From the NCBI GenBank assembly GCA_963837345.1, contig CAWIMX010000001.1, positions 2,294,001 to 2,358,000 of the forward strand: a stretch of 64,000 bases of DNA. The letters run 5' to 3'. The position numbers were made by a program, and so were the translations under genes. Below, piece after piece: positions 51,848 to 61,315 of the stretch. The DNA comes from CAWIMX01 sp963837345. GTDB taxonomy: Bacteria; Acidobacteriota; Vicinamibacteria; Vicinamibacterales; CAVVIG01. How positions within the stretch are numbered: position 1 is the first letter of the stretch; each line of letters starts with the position of its first letter. Under the pieces are notes generated by a model. The model worked only from the letters and a program-made list of their open reading frames with translations, was not told the origin of the DNA and ran no database searches.

Positions 51848-53305
51848 TCAGAACCGCTCGGCCAGGCCCGCCCGCTCGGCCGGATGCGCGCGAAACGGCC
51901 CGGGCACTTCGCCGCACAGCCGCGGCGTGGGAAAGACCTTGCCGGGATTCGCGAGGTTGAGCGGATTGAACGCGCAGCGGACCAGCTGCATGGTGTCGAG
52001 GTCGTTCTCCGCGAACATCTTCGGCAGCTGATGCGCCTTGTCGGCGCCAACGCCGTGCTCGCCGGTGATCGAGCCGCCGGCGTCGATGCAGTAGGTGAGG
52101 ATCTCCGCGGCGACTTTCTCGGCCAGTTCCCCCTGCCCCTCGATCGCCTCGTCGTAGCAGACGAGCGGGTGAAGGTTGCCGTCGCCGGCATGAAAGACGT
52201 TGCCGATGCGCAAGCCGGATCGGCGTTCGAGCGCCCGGATCTTGTCGAGCACCTCCGGAAGCTTCGTGCGCGGGATCACGCCGTCCTGCACGTAGTAGCT
52301 CGGCGAGACGCGGCCCATCGCCGCGAACGCCGCCTTGCGCCCCTTCCAGAACCGCGCCCGGGCTTCGGCGGTGCGTGCCACCTGCACCTCCCTCGCGCCC
52401 GCGTCCCGGCAGAGGTCCTCGACCTGGCCGAAGAGCGCGTCCACTTCCGCGGCCGCGCCGTCGAGCTCCACGATCAGCACGGCTTCGGCGGCGGGGAATC
52501 CCGGATGCACGGCCGCTTCCGCCGCCTCAATCGTGAGGCGGTCCATCATTTCGACCGCGGCGGGAATGATGCCGGCCGCGATGATGGCCGATACGGCCGC
52601 GCCGGCCGCCCCGGTCGACGGGAAGGCTGCCAGGAGCGTACGCACGCGTTCGGGCGCGCGCAGGATCTTCAAAATGACTTTCGTGACGACGGCCAACGTC
52701 CCCTCCGACCCGACGAGCACTCCCACCAGGTCGAGGCCCGGCGCGTCCAGCGCGGTGCCGCCCAGATGGACCAGTTCGCCGTCCGGCAGCACCGCCTCGA
52801 CGCCGAGCACGTGGTGCACGGTGAAGCCGTACTTCAGACAATGCGCCCCACCCGAGTTCTCCGCGACGTTTCCGCCGATCGAGCAGATCACCTGGCTGGA
52901 GGGATCCGGCGCGTAATAGTACCCGTGGGGCGCCACGGCTCGCGTCACGTCGAGGTTCATCACCCCCGGCTCGACGACGACACGCTGATTGGCAACGTCG
53001 ATTTCGAGAATCCGGTTGAGCCGCGTGAGCACGATGAGCACGCCGTTCGGGACCGGGAGCGCCCCTCCCGAGAGGCCCGTGCCGTGCCCTCGCGCCACGA
53101 ACGGCACGCCGTGTTGATGGCACAGGCGGACGATTTGCTGCACCTCCGCGGCGGTCTCCGGGAGCACGACGGCGCCCGGCGTGGCGCGGAGGCGCGCCAG
53201 GCCGTCGGATTCGTAGGTGGCCAGCTCGGACGGATCGCGCACGACACCGGAACCACCAGGTCGTCCGACGATGCGTTCCAGCTCGGAAAGGAACGCCGGA
53301 GTCAT
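51848..53305 (-). CDS. glcD: Glycolate oxidase FAD-linked subunit GlcD
   Basis: 485 residues. PCMH FAD domain: GVPFVARGHGTGLSGGALPV, VVEPGVMNLDVTRAVAPHGY, YYAPDPSSQVICSIGGNVAE, NSGGAHCLKYG. C-terminal substrate domain: RIGNVFHAGDGNLHPLVCYD, GGSITGEHGVGADKAHQLPK. Catalytic subunit of glycolate oxidase or a close 2-hydroxyacid dehydrogenase; the presence of GlcE and GlcF nearby supports glycolate. Starts at ATG 53305, back to back with the repeat array and the divergent hydrolase gene. Confidence 0.95.
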   Translation of the reverse strand: MTPAFLSELERIVGRPGGSGVVRDPSELATYESDGLARLRATPGAVVLPETAAEVQQIVRLCHQHGVPFVARGHGTGLSGGALPVPNGVLIVLTRLNRILEIDVANQRVVVEPGVMNLDVTRAVAPHGYYYAPDPSSQVICSIGGNVAENSGGAHCLKYGFTVHHVLGVEAVLPDGELVHLGGTALDAPGLDLVGVLVGSEGTLAVVTKVILKILRAPERVRTLLAAFPSTGAAGAAVSAIIAAGIIPAAVEMMDRLTIEAAEAAVHPGFPAAEAVLIVELDGAAAEVDALFGQVEDLCRDAGAREVQVARTAEARARFWKGRKAAFAAMGRVSPSYYVQDGVIPRTKLPEVLDKIRALERRSGLRIGNVFHAGDGNLHPLVCYDEAIEGQGELAEKVAAEILTYCIDAGGSITGEHGVGADKAHQLPKMFAENDLDTMQLVRCAFNPLNLANPGKVFPTPRLCGEVPGPFRAHPAERAGLAERF

Positions 53306-53323
53306 TGCGGTACCATATCCTAC

Positions 53324-53383
53324 GTCGGGCAGGTCGGGCAGGTCGGGCAGGTCAGGGCGGTCGGGCAGGTCAGGGAGGTCGAG
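53324..53383 (+). repeat. G-rich 9-base tandem repeat array (GGTCGGGCA)n
   Basis: About six and a half units of GGTCGGGCA with variants (GGTCAGGGC, GGTCAGGGA), perfect period nine. The array fills the intergenic space between divergent glcD and the hydrolase gene. Its last unit supplies AGGGAGG, the likely ribosome-binding site of the GTG at 53383. G-runs spaced by five or six bases could form a quadruplex. Confidence 0.85.
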
Positions 53384-54141
53384 TGGCGAAAGACACAGCA
53401 GTGCAGATTCCGACGGCCGATGGCACGATGGACGCGCGCGCCGTTCAGCCGGCCGCGAACGGCAGCTGGCCCGCGGTCATTTTCTACATGGACGCAGGCG
53501 GCGTCAGGCCGGGCCTCGTGGGAATGGCGGAGCGCCTGGCCTCGGCGGGCTACTTCGTCCTGCTGCCGAACCTGTACTACCGGAGCGGCCCACAGCCCCC
53601 CTTCGATCCCGCCACCGTCTTCCAGGAAGGGCCGGAGCGGCAGCGGATGTTTCAGCTGTTTCAATCGATCAATCATGCGCTCGTGGCGCGCGACACGGCC
53701 GCGTGCCTCGAGTTCCTCTCGAAGCAGGCTGCGGTGTCGAGCCCGTCAGTCGGGTGCGTCGGCTATTGCATGGGCGGTGGATACGCCCTGGCAGCGGCTG
53801 GGCATCATCCGGACCGAGTCGGGGCCGTCGCGTCGTTTCACGGGGGAAGGCTGGCGACCGACGCCGCCGACAGCCCGCACCGGCTGGCGCCGGACATCCG
53901 CGCGACGGTCTACATCGGCGTGGCGGGCATCGATCCGCACTTTCCCGACGAGGAGCGCGAGCGCCTGCGCCGCGCGCTCGAGGACGCAGGGCTCGCGTTC
54001 CGCCTCGAGGTCTACGAGAACGTCCGCCACGGGTTCGCCGTGAGCGACGTGCCGGTCTACGACAAGGAGGCGTCCGAGCGGCACTGGGCGGCCCTGCTCG
54101 AGCTCTTTGCCGCCGGCCTCGGCCATCAGCCTGCGACCTGA
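53383..54141 (+). CDS. Dienelactone hydrolase family protein (second copy)
   Basis: 252 residues from GTG 53383. An ATG at 53305 is in frame but would translate the repeat array into Gly/Arg/Ala repeats, so the GTG with GGAGG five bases upstream is preferred. Nucleophile Cys129 in VGYCMGGGYALA; His in ENVRHGFAVSD. ADGTMDARAVQPAANGSWPA and VIFYMDAGGVRPG are like carboxymethylenebutenolidase relatives. Hydrolyses lactone or ester bonds in the cytoplasm. Its 3' end overlaps the convergent TonB-like gene by 16 bases. Confidence 0.87.
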   Translation: MAKDTAVQIPTADGTMDARAVQPAANGSWPAVIFYMDAGGVRPGLVGMAERLASAGYFVLLPNLYYRSGPQPPFDPATVFQEGPERQRMFQLFQSINHALVARDTAACLEFLSKQAAVSSPSVGCVGYCMGGGYALAAAGHHPDRVGAVASFHGGRLATDAADSPHRLAPDIRATVYIGVAGIDPHFPDEERERLRRALEDAGLAFRLEVYENVRHGFAVSDVPVYDKEASERHWAALLELFAAGLGHQPAT

Positions 54142-54887
54142 GGCTGCTGTCCCGGCCTCATGCTGAAGTTCATCGTCACGGTGACGATGAAGGGCGTCGG
54201 GATGCCGTTCAACACGAGCGGCGAATAGCGCCATTGCTTGACCGCATCGACGGCCGCCTTGTCGAGGAGCCCCTGTGAGCGCAGCACCTCGACGTCCGTG
54301 ACGCGCCCGGCGTCGTCCACGGTCAGCTCCAGGATCACGGTGCCCGACAGCTTCGCGGCGACCGCTACGGCCGGATAGCGCGGCTCCACGCGCTTGACCA
54401 GCTGCGGCGTCGTGATCTGTCCACCGACGCGGACCGGCGCCGTCGGCGCCGGAGGCGGTGGCGTCCCGACGATGCCGCCGACGATGCCGTTGGTGACGCC
54501 GCCGACCTCGCCGCCCTCGACGCCCCCAGGGACACCGCCCACGACGCCCCCCGGCACCGCAGCCTGCGGCACCACGACGTCTGGCGCTTCGACCGGAGCG
54601 GCTGTGGCCGAGGGCTGAGGGGTCTCGACCGGGTGCGGCTGCGTTTTCGGCGCGGTGGGTTTGGCCGCCGCTGCCGGAGGAGGCGGCGGTGGTGGCGGCG
54701 CCGGCTGCGGCGCCACCACGAAGGCCTCGATCCGCTCCGCCGTCGGCAGCTGGTTCGTGACGTACAGGAGCGGAATGGCCACAATCAGCGCGAGCAGAAT
54801 CGTATGCACCGCGAGTGAGAGAATCGTCCAGCCCGGCTTCGACTTGCTAAACGGACGATCGATGTGTCCGGTGGTGAGGTCAAACAT
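54126..54887 (-). CDS. TonB-family energy transducer with Gly-Gly-Val repeat linker, copy 1
   Basis: 253 residues. Cytoplasmic N-terminus (MFDLTTGHIDRPFSKSKPGW), one membrane helix (ILSLAVHTILLALIVAIPLL), a Pro-rich stretch (PAPPPPPPPPAAAAKP), then GGVVGGVPGGVEGGEVGGV repeats. The TonB C-terminal domain follows (KRVEPRYPAVAVAAKLSGTV, LTVDDAGRVTDVEVLRSQGL, AVKQWRYSPLVLNGIPTPFI). It transmits proton-motive force to outer-membrane receptors. No exbB/exbD in the window. A close paralogue lies just upstream. Confidence 0.92.
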   Translation of the reverse strand: MFDLTTGHIDRPFSKSKPGWTILSLAVHTILLALIVAIPLLYVTNQLPTAERIEAFVVAPQPAPPPPPPPPAAAAKPTAPKTQPHPVETPQPSATAAPVEAPDVVVPQAAVPGGVVGGVPGGVEGGEVGGVTNGIVGGIVGTPPPPAPTAPVRVGGQITTPQLVKRVEPRYPAVAVAAKLSGTVILELTVDDAGRVTDVEVLRSQGLLDKAAVDAVKQWRYSPLVLNGIPTPFIVTVTMNFSMRPGQQPQVAG

Positions 54888-54992
54888 ATTGCCCCCGCTG
54901 GAAATATCGTTGGAGGGGGCAAAGGACGTACCACCGACACAAGGCCTCCGAACGAAGGCCTGTGGCGGTTGAGGTCGGAAACGGCTCAGATG

Positions 54993-55772
54993 TCAGCCGA
55001 CGGTCTGTGAGGTCGATCCGGAACGCAAGCTGAAGTTCAGCGTGACGGTGACCACGAAGGGCGTGGGCAGGCCGTTCAGCACGAGCGGCGAGTACCGCCA
55101 CTGCTTCACGGCCTCGATCGCGGCGCGGTCGAGCATGCCCTGCGAGCGGAGCACGGTCACCTCCTTCACGAGGCCGCCTTCGTCGACCACGAGCTCCAGG
55201 ATGACCGTGCCCGTGAGCTTGGCGGCCACCGCAACCGGTGGATAGGTGGGCTCGACGCGCTTGACGAGCGCCGGCGTCATGATCTGGCCGCCGACGCGCA
55301 CCGGCCCGGAGGGCTTGGCGGGAGGCGGCGGAGGCGGTGGCGGCGGGGCGCCGACGATACCGCCCACGATGCCGCCGACCACGCCTCCGACGACCCCTCC
55401 TTCCACGCCGCCTTCCACACCGCCTTCGACCGCGTCGGTCGAAGGCACCGCAGGCTCGGGCAGCACCCCACTGGGCGCTTCAATCGGTGCGGCCGTCGGC
55501 GACGGCGCGGCAACCGGATTTGATGCCGGGCGCGGTTCGGCCGCGGGCGCCCTGGGCGCTGGCGGCGGCGGTGGTGGCGGCGGCGGAGGAGGCGCCGTGA
55601 CGACGAAGGCCATCATCTGATTCACCTTCGGCAGCTGATTCGTCACGAACATCAGCGGAATGATCAGGATCGCCGAGATGAGCAGCGAGTGGGCGAGGAT
55701 CGAGATGATCTTCGAGCCTGGCCGCGAATCCCTGAAGGGACGTTCGACGTGTCCGGTGATCAGATCAAACAT
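54993..55772 (-). CDS. TonB-family energy transducer with Gly-Gly-Val repeat linker, copy 2
   Basis: 259 residues from ATG 55772 (MFDLITGHVERPFRDSRPGS). Same plan as copy 1: membrane helix (IISILAHSLLISAILIIPLM), Pro run (PPPPPPPPPPAPRAPAAEPR), a longer GGVEGGVEGGVVGGVVGGI repeat and TonB-C (KRVEPTYPPVAVAAKLTGTV, AVKQWRYSPLVLNGLPTPFV). The two copies are tandem duplicates separated by 105 bases. They sit directly downstream of two large DUF5916 outer-membrane proteins. Confidence 0.92.
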   Translation of the reverse strand: MFDLITGHVERPFRDSRPGSKIISILAHSLLISAILIIPLMFVTNQLPKVNQMMAFVVTAPPPPPPPPPPPAPRAPAAEPRPASNPVAAPSPTAAPIEAPSGVLPEPAVPSTDAVEGGVEGGVEGGVVGGVVGGIVGGIVGAPPPPPPPPPAKPSGPVRVGGQIMTPALVKRVEPTYPPVAVAAKLTGTVILELVVDEGGLVKEVTVLRSQGMLDRAAIEAVKQWRYSPLVLNGLPTPFVVTVTLNFSLRSGSTSQTVG

Positions 55773-55935
55773 GGGGCCCTCGCCTGACAGCATCTAGCGG
55801 GAACGCAAAGCGTGTACCCGGCCGCGCCGCGCATCGCGACGACGACTGGCACGATTTGCTGGAGTTTCTTGTCGATGCGGTGGTCTGACCGACGGATTTC
55901 CGGCGAAAACCCGCAGGAGTGCGGAATATCTCGCG

Positions 55936-58557
55936 TCAGCCGAGCGGCAGCCAGAACGACGTCTTGACGATGAAATAGTTGCTGCCGGGCGCCGTCGCCG
56001 AACGGAACATGTCGTCGATGCCGACCCGGTTGCCAATGGGGTCGGTCGCGGATCGATCCTGCTGCCACACGACATAGAGCGTGCTGCCCGGCCGCCATTC
56101 CCAGCGCAGCACGACGTTGCTGCGGAACGACCGCACGTTGAAGTCGCGGTTGCGCAGCGAGAAGCTCGCCTCGCCTTCGCCGACCAGCCGGCTCCCGTCG
56201 TCGAGGAGCGTGAGCGACGTTCCCGGCGTGACGCCGTAGGTGATCCGATCGCCGGCGCCCGGGCGGGCAAGCTCGCCATAGCCGTCGTAGCGGCCCGAGG
56301 CGGCGAACGGCTCGGCGTACACGTCGAGGTTCATGTCGGGCTTCAGCGTGAAGCCGAGGCGGTACTCGCTCGAGAAGGTGCTGCGTTCGATGACCGCGAA
56401 GACGTAGCGGTTGCCGTAGGTGGCCGGGCGCCCGTCGGCCAGCGTCGTGACGTACTGCTGTGGATCGAGCAGCCGCTCGTAGAACGGCGCGATCGACAAC
56501 TGCCAGCGGGGGCCGGGACGGAACGAGAAGGCGGTGCTGATCCGATGGTGCCAGCCGCCGTCGGCCGTGTTCCCGAAGTTGTAGTTGCCCGACCATCTCG
56601 TCTCGGACGTGGAGCGATTGCCGAGACTGAGGCTTGCCGACCAGTTGCCCGCCTGCACCATCAGCGGGCCGCCCCGCGTCAGCGTGGCGCTCGGCACCGG
56701 CCGGTTCTCGGACAGCCCCACTGACGTCGTCCAGAAATTGCTCCAGGTGACGCTGACGTTCTGGTTCCAGCGGTTGGTCTGGCGATCGCCGCCCCAGTTC
56801 CATTCGTTGGTATTGCTCACCTGGAACGAATAGCTGCGAAAGATCCGGCCCGGCCGCGTTTCCCGGTACCGGAGGTTCCAGGTGGGCATGATGCCGTCGG
56901 CGCCGGTCAACGTCGCGATGTCGTTGGTCTCGAAGTCGGGTGAGTCGACCTTGGTGCTGACGTTCCAGAGCCAGTGCCGCCCGCCGGTGCGCTCGAAGTT
57001 GGCCTGGAACGAGAGGCCGTTGTACGACGTCGCGTTCGGGTCGAGGCGTGCGTACATCTTGTCGGGCCGTTGCGCGTAGTGCGAGCTGCTGCGCTGCAGG
57101 CGCTCGAGCGCAGCGGGCGCGCCATTGACGAACGAGGCGCCGCCGGCGGCGCGGAGCTCGTACTGGCCGCCCTTGAAGCGCAGGCGCGTGTCGCCCGCGA
57201 TCGCCGCGGCGTTGCGCGACAGCAAATCGGCGAGCGGCTCCCCGTTCGCCACGTCGCGGTGGAGTCCGACGACGAGCAGCCCGGCCGTGGAACCCAGGGG
57301 CCCGAATTCCTGAAGGACGCGGCCGACGCTCCAGTACGCGCGCGGCGTAACACGGACGCTGCCGAGATCGGCGGCGTCGAGGCCCGCCAGACGCGCATGC
57401 TCCTCATCGGTCACCGCCGACAGCACCGCGATCGACGTCTTGGACGGGAGCCGTCCGCTCAACTTGCCGGCGGCGAGTATCGTCGTGTTCTGCGGATAGT
57501 CCACGAAATCCGCGGATGCGGCGCCGATCGGCCGGGCGCCGATGCGGCGCGAGTAATAGAAGTTGGGATGCCCGATGTTGAAGAGTTGCGACCCTTCGAG
57601 GAAGAACGGCCGCTTCTCGTCGAACCGCGTCTCGAAGGCCGTGAGGTTCACCTCGGCCGGATCCGCTTCAACCTGGCCGAAATCGGGATTCACCGTCGCT
57701 TCGAGCGTGAGATTGGGCCCGAGGCCCATCTTCAGGTCCGCGCCCACGCGCGCTTCGAGATTCCGTCCGTCGTCGAACGGATTGCGCGGGTCGCGGCCGG
57801 CGTTGAGCGTGGAGGAGCCAGCGGTGTAGGGCAGGAGCTCGATCCGGCGCGTGGGACCGACGCCCGAGATCCCCCGGAGATCGCCGAATCGCGACGACCA
57901 GTACGGCTCAGTCCGCGGAATGAGCACCCAATAGTCTTCTTCGTCGAGGGTCGGGCGGAAGCGCCGGACGTTGAGGCCCCAGACCTGCTGGTCCTGCGGC
58001 GTGAAACGCAGCTGCGAGAACGGAATCCACAGCTCCGCCGACCAGCCGTCGGCCGCGCGCGTCGTCGCGGCCGCCCACACCGGATCGAAGCCCGAGTCGT
58101 AGCTGTCTTCGTTGTCCGACGAGTGGTACCGATCGATGCGCACGCCGGCGGCGGTGACGCCGAAGTCGTACGCGGTGCGGCGATCGAGAAAGGTGTCGAG
58201 CGACACCAGGATGTGCTCCGCCTGCTCGACGCTGTCGCGCCGGCCGAGCGGCGCCTGCAGGTCGCCCGCGTTCCGGGTGGACATCCGCGCGCCGACGTAG
58301 AGGGCGGTGTCGTCGAACAGGAACCGCACCTCCATCCCGTCGGTCGGCTGGGCGCCTTCGACGGGCTCCTTCTCGATGAAATCCGTCATCGGGGCAGCTC
58401 GCTGCCAGATCTCTTCGTCGAGGCGTCCGTCGATGTGGATGGGCTGATCGGTGCGGGTCGCGGCGGCCTGCTTGCGGGCGGTGCCGCCCGGGTCCTGCCC
58501 CGCGGCGGGCGCCGCAACCAGGGCGAGCAGCACCACGGCGGGCCGGAGGCGCCTCAT
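55936..58557 (-). CDS. DUF5916 outer-membrane-type protein with CBM9-like N-terminal domain, copy 1
   Basis: 873 residues from ATG 58557, signal peptide (LRPAVVLLALVAAPAAGQ). N-terminal CBM9-like sandwich: IHIDGRLDEEIWQRAAPMTD, then VRFLFDDTALYVGARM and DGWSAELWIPFSQLRF. DUF5916 follows, with NPDFGQVEADPAEVNLTAFE and KRPFFLEGSQLFNIG. The long C-terminal half alternates aromatic and polar residues like a beta-barrel, ending SNYFIVKTSFWLPLG with a near-terminal aromatic. Probably an outer-membrane protein binding or transporting a polymer; no experimental role known to me. Confidence 0.88.
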   Translation of the reverse strand: MRRLRPAVVLLALVAAPAAGQDPGGTARKQAAATRTDQPIHIDGRLDEEIWQRAAPMTDFIEKEPVEGAQPTDGMEVRFLFDDTALYVGARMSTRNAGDLQAPLGRRDSVEQAEHILVSLDTFLDRRTAYDFGVTAAGVRIDRYHSSDNEDSYDSGFDPVWAAATTRAADGWSAELWIPFSQLRFTPQDQQVWGLNVRRFRPTLDEEDYWVLIPRTEPYWSSRFGDLRGISGVGPTRRIELLPYTAGSSTLNAGRDPRNPFDDGRNLEARVGADLKMGLGPNLTLEATVNPDFGQVEADPAEVNLTAFETRFDEKRPFFLEGSQLFNIGHPNFYYSRRIGARPIGAASADFVDYPQNTTILAAGKLSGRLPSKTSIAVLSAVTDEEHARLAGLDAADLGSVRVTPRAYWSVGRVLQEFGPLGSTAGLLVVGLHRDVANGEPLADLLSRNAAAIAGDTRLRFKGGQYELRAAGGASFVNGAPAALERLQRSSSHYAQRPDKMYARLDPNATSYNGLSFQANFERTGGRHWLWNVSTKVDSPDFETNDIATLTGADGIMPTWNLRYRETRPGRIFRSYSFQVSNTNEWNWGGDRQTNRWNQNVSVTWSNFWTTSVGLSENRPVPSATLTRGGPLMVQAGNWSASLSLGNRSTSETRWSGNYNFGNTADGGWHHRISTAFSFRPGPRWQLSIAPFYERLLDPQQYVTTLADGRPATYGNRYVFAVIERSTFSSEYRLGFTLKPDMNLDVYAEPFAASGRYDGYGELARPGAGDRITYGVTPGTSLTLLDDGSRLVGEGEASFSLRNRDFNVRSFRSNVVLRWEWRPGSTLYVVWQQDRSATDPIGNRVGIDDMFRSATAPGSNYFIVKTSFWLPLG

Positions 58558-58591
58558 GCGGAGGGCATTCTTTCCGCTTCGCGCCGGAGTG

Positions 58592-61244
58592 TCAACGCGC
58601 CGGGAGCCAGAACGAGGTCTTGACGATGAAGAAGTTCGAGCCCGGCGCGCCGAGCGAGTGAAACGCGTCGGCGATCCCGGCCGGGCGGCCGACGGAGTCC
58701 GAGCCGTGCCGATCCTGCTGCCAGACGATGTGCAGCGTGCTGCCGGGCCGCCATTCCCAGCGAAGCACCACATTGCTGCGGAACGACTGCACGTTGAAGT
58801 CGTTGTTGTCGATCGTGAATGTCTCGCCGCCGGCCTCGACCGTGCGCGACCCGTCCGCGTCGATCGTCACGGTCGTCCCCGCCTCGCCGTACGTGATCCG
58901 ATCGCTCGTGCGCGGTGCGGCGAGCTCGCCGTAGTTGAAATAGCGGCCCGACGAGGCGAACGGCTCCGCGTACACGTCGAGATCCAGATCGGGGCGGAGC
59001 GTCAAACCGAGGCGGAACTCCGTGGAGAAGGTGTGTCGGTCGATGGCGGCGAAGACGTATCGCTGGCCGTAGGTTTCCGGGCGGCCCCCCTCGTCGATGG
59101 TCGTTACGTACTGCTGCGGATTCAGCTCCGCGTCGTACGACGGGCGGATCGACACCCGCCACCGCGGGCCCGGCCGGAACGAGACGTTGGCGTTGATCCC
59201 GCGGGACGTGCCGTGATCGTCGCTGCGGCCGAAGGACAGACCGCCGAAGAATCGCGTCGGGGCGTTCTGGCGGTTGCCCGCCCGGAGGGTGTAGTTCCAG
59301 GAGCCGCGCCGCACCATGAGGGGGCCGCCGCGCGTGAGCGTGGCATTCAGCCCCGCGAAGTCGTGCGACATCGAGACGCCGGTGGACCAGTAGTTGGCCC
59401 AGGTGAGATCCACCGAGGGGCGGATCGAGCCCGACTGCCGGCTGCCGCCGAACGTCCAGCCCGCGGACTCTTCGACCCGGAAGGAGTAGTTCCGGAACAG
59501 CCGGTTGGGACGCGTCTCGCGATAGCGGAGCTCGAAGGACGGCTCGATGTTGTCGGCCGCGCGGAAGTTGCCGAGATCGTTCGGATCGAAGCCCGGCGAA
59601 TCGACGGCCGTCCGCGCCTGCCAGAGCCAGTGTTGGCCGCTCGTCCGTTCGAGATTCGAGCGGAGCGAATATCCCGAGAGCGACGTGCGCGTCGGATCCA
59701 GCCGGTCGTAGGTGCGATCGGGCCGCTGGAAGTAGTGCGTGCTCGTTCGCTGGACGTGCTCGATGGCGGCCGGGCGGCCCGACACCAGCGTCGCGCCGAT
59801 TGTGGACCGCCATTCGTACTCGCCGCCTGCGAAGCGGAGCCGTGCGTCGCCGCCCAGGCTCACCGCGTTCCCGACGAGGGTATCGCCAAGGGCGCCCCCG
59901 GCCGCGCCAAGGGCGCGATGCACGCCGGTGAAGAAGACGGCCGCCGTGGAGCCGTCGGCGCCGAACTCCTGCTGGACGCGGCCGACCCCGTAGTACGTGC
60001 GCGGCGCGACACGGACGCGGTCGAAGCTGAGGCCCTGGTCGGCCAGATCGGCGGTTCCGGCGTACGCCTCGCGGGTGACGGCGCCGAGCGCGCCAATCGA
60101 AGTGCCCGAGGCGAGCCGCCCGGTCAGCTTGGCGGCCCCCAGAATCGTGCTGGCCGAGGGATAGTCCACGTAGTCGGCATCCGCCGCCCCGGAGGGACGC
60201 TGGCCGATGCGCCGGGAGTAGAAGAAGCTGCGGTTTCCCGGGTCGAGCCGCTCGGCGCCTTCCGTGAAGAACGGCCGCCGCTCGTCGAAGCGCGTCTCGA
60301 ACGCCGACAGGTTCACCTCGGCCGGGTCGGCCTCGACCTGGCCGAAGTCGGGGTTGAATGTCGCGGCGAGCGTCAGGTTCGGGCCGAGGCCCATCTTCAT
60401 GTCGGCGCCGGCCCGCGTGACCAGGTTGCGGCCATCGTCGAACGGGTTCCGGTGATCGCGATCGCCGTTCACCGTCGAGGCCTGAGCGAGGTACGGCAGC
60501 ACCTCGAGGCGCCGCGGGGGATCGAGGCCGGCGATGCCGGCCAGATCCCCGAAGCGCGACGCCCAGGCGCGCTCGGTACGCGGCACGAGCACCCAGTCGT
60601 CTTCTTCGTCGAGCGACGGACGGACGCGCTGGATGTTGAGACCCCAGACGAGCTCGGCCCAATCGTTGAATCGCAACTGGGAAAACGGGATCCACAGCTC
60701 GGCCGACCATCCGAACTCGGTCCGTGCCGCACGGGCCTCCCACACCGGATCGAAGCCGTTGTCGTAGTTGAACTCCGAATCGGTCGGGTGGAAGCGATCG
60801 ATGCGGACGCCGGCGGCCGTGACGCCGAACGTATACGCAGTGCGGCGATCGAGAAAGGTGTCGAGCGACACCAGCATGTACTCGGACTGGCTGGTCGAAT
60901 CGCGACGGCCGAGCGGCGCCTGCAGGTCAGGCGCACGCCGCGTGTACATGCGCGCGCCGACGTAGAGGGCGTTGCCGTCGTAGAGAAACCGCACGTCCAT
61001 GTCGTCGGTCGGCTCGGCGCCCTCGGTCGGCTCCTTCTGGACGAAGTCGGTGACGGGCGCCGCGCGAATCCCACACGCCTTCGAGCAGCAGGCCATCGAG
61101 GTGGACGTCGGCCTCGCCCCGCGGGATGGCGCTCGCCTGCTTGCGAGCGACCGCGATTTCGGCGCCACGTGCGGGTGAGGGCCCGGCGAACGGCAGCGGC
61201 AGGAGAGCCAGGAGACACACGACGGCCGGCCGCGAGCGGCGCAT
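58592..61244 (-). CDS. DUF5916 outer-membrane-type protein, copy 2 (frameshifted near N-terminus)
   Basis: Paralogue of the previous gene; together they form a tandem pair 34 bases apart. The signal peptide starts at ATG 61244 (SRPAVVCLLALLPLPFAGPS) and continues to DVHLDGLLLEGVWD. The frame then breaks at 61067-61068: removing one base turns WDSRGARHRL into WDRAAPVTDFVQKEPTEG, matching copy 1 (WQRAAPMTDFIEKEPVEG). The rest is intact (ALYVGARMYTRRAPDLQAPL, NPDFGQVEADPAEVNLSAFE, RRPFFTEGAERL) and ends SNFFIVKTSFWLPAR. The span is one base over a multiple of three. Without correction only a form starting inside and lacking signal peptide would be made. Confidence 0.86.
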
Positions 61245-61315
61245 TTAGAAAGTTTTTATGTTCCGGGTACCGGCTGTCAACCACGCGGCGTGACAATTCG
61301 GTGACAAACGGCGCG

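Noticed and set aside
53324..53383. CRISPR-like array
   Set aside because: Units are nine bases with no spacers and no cas genes are present; it is a simple tandem repeat. No CRISPR array was seen anywhere in the window.
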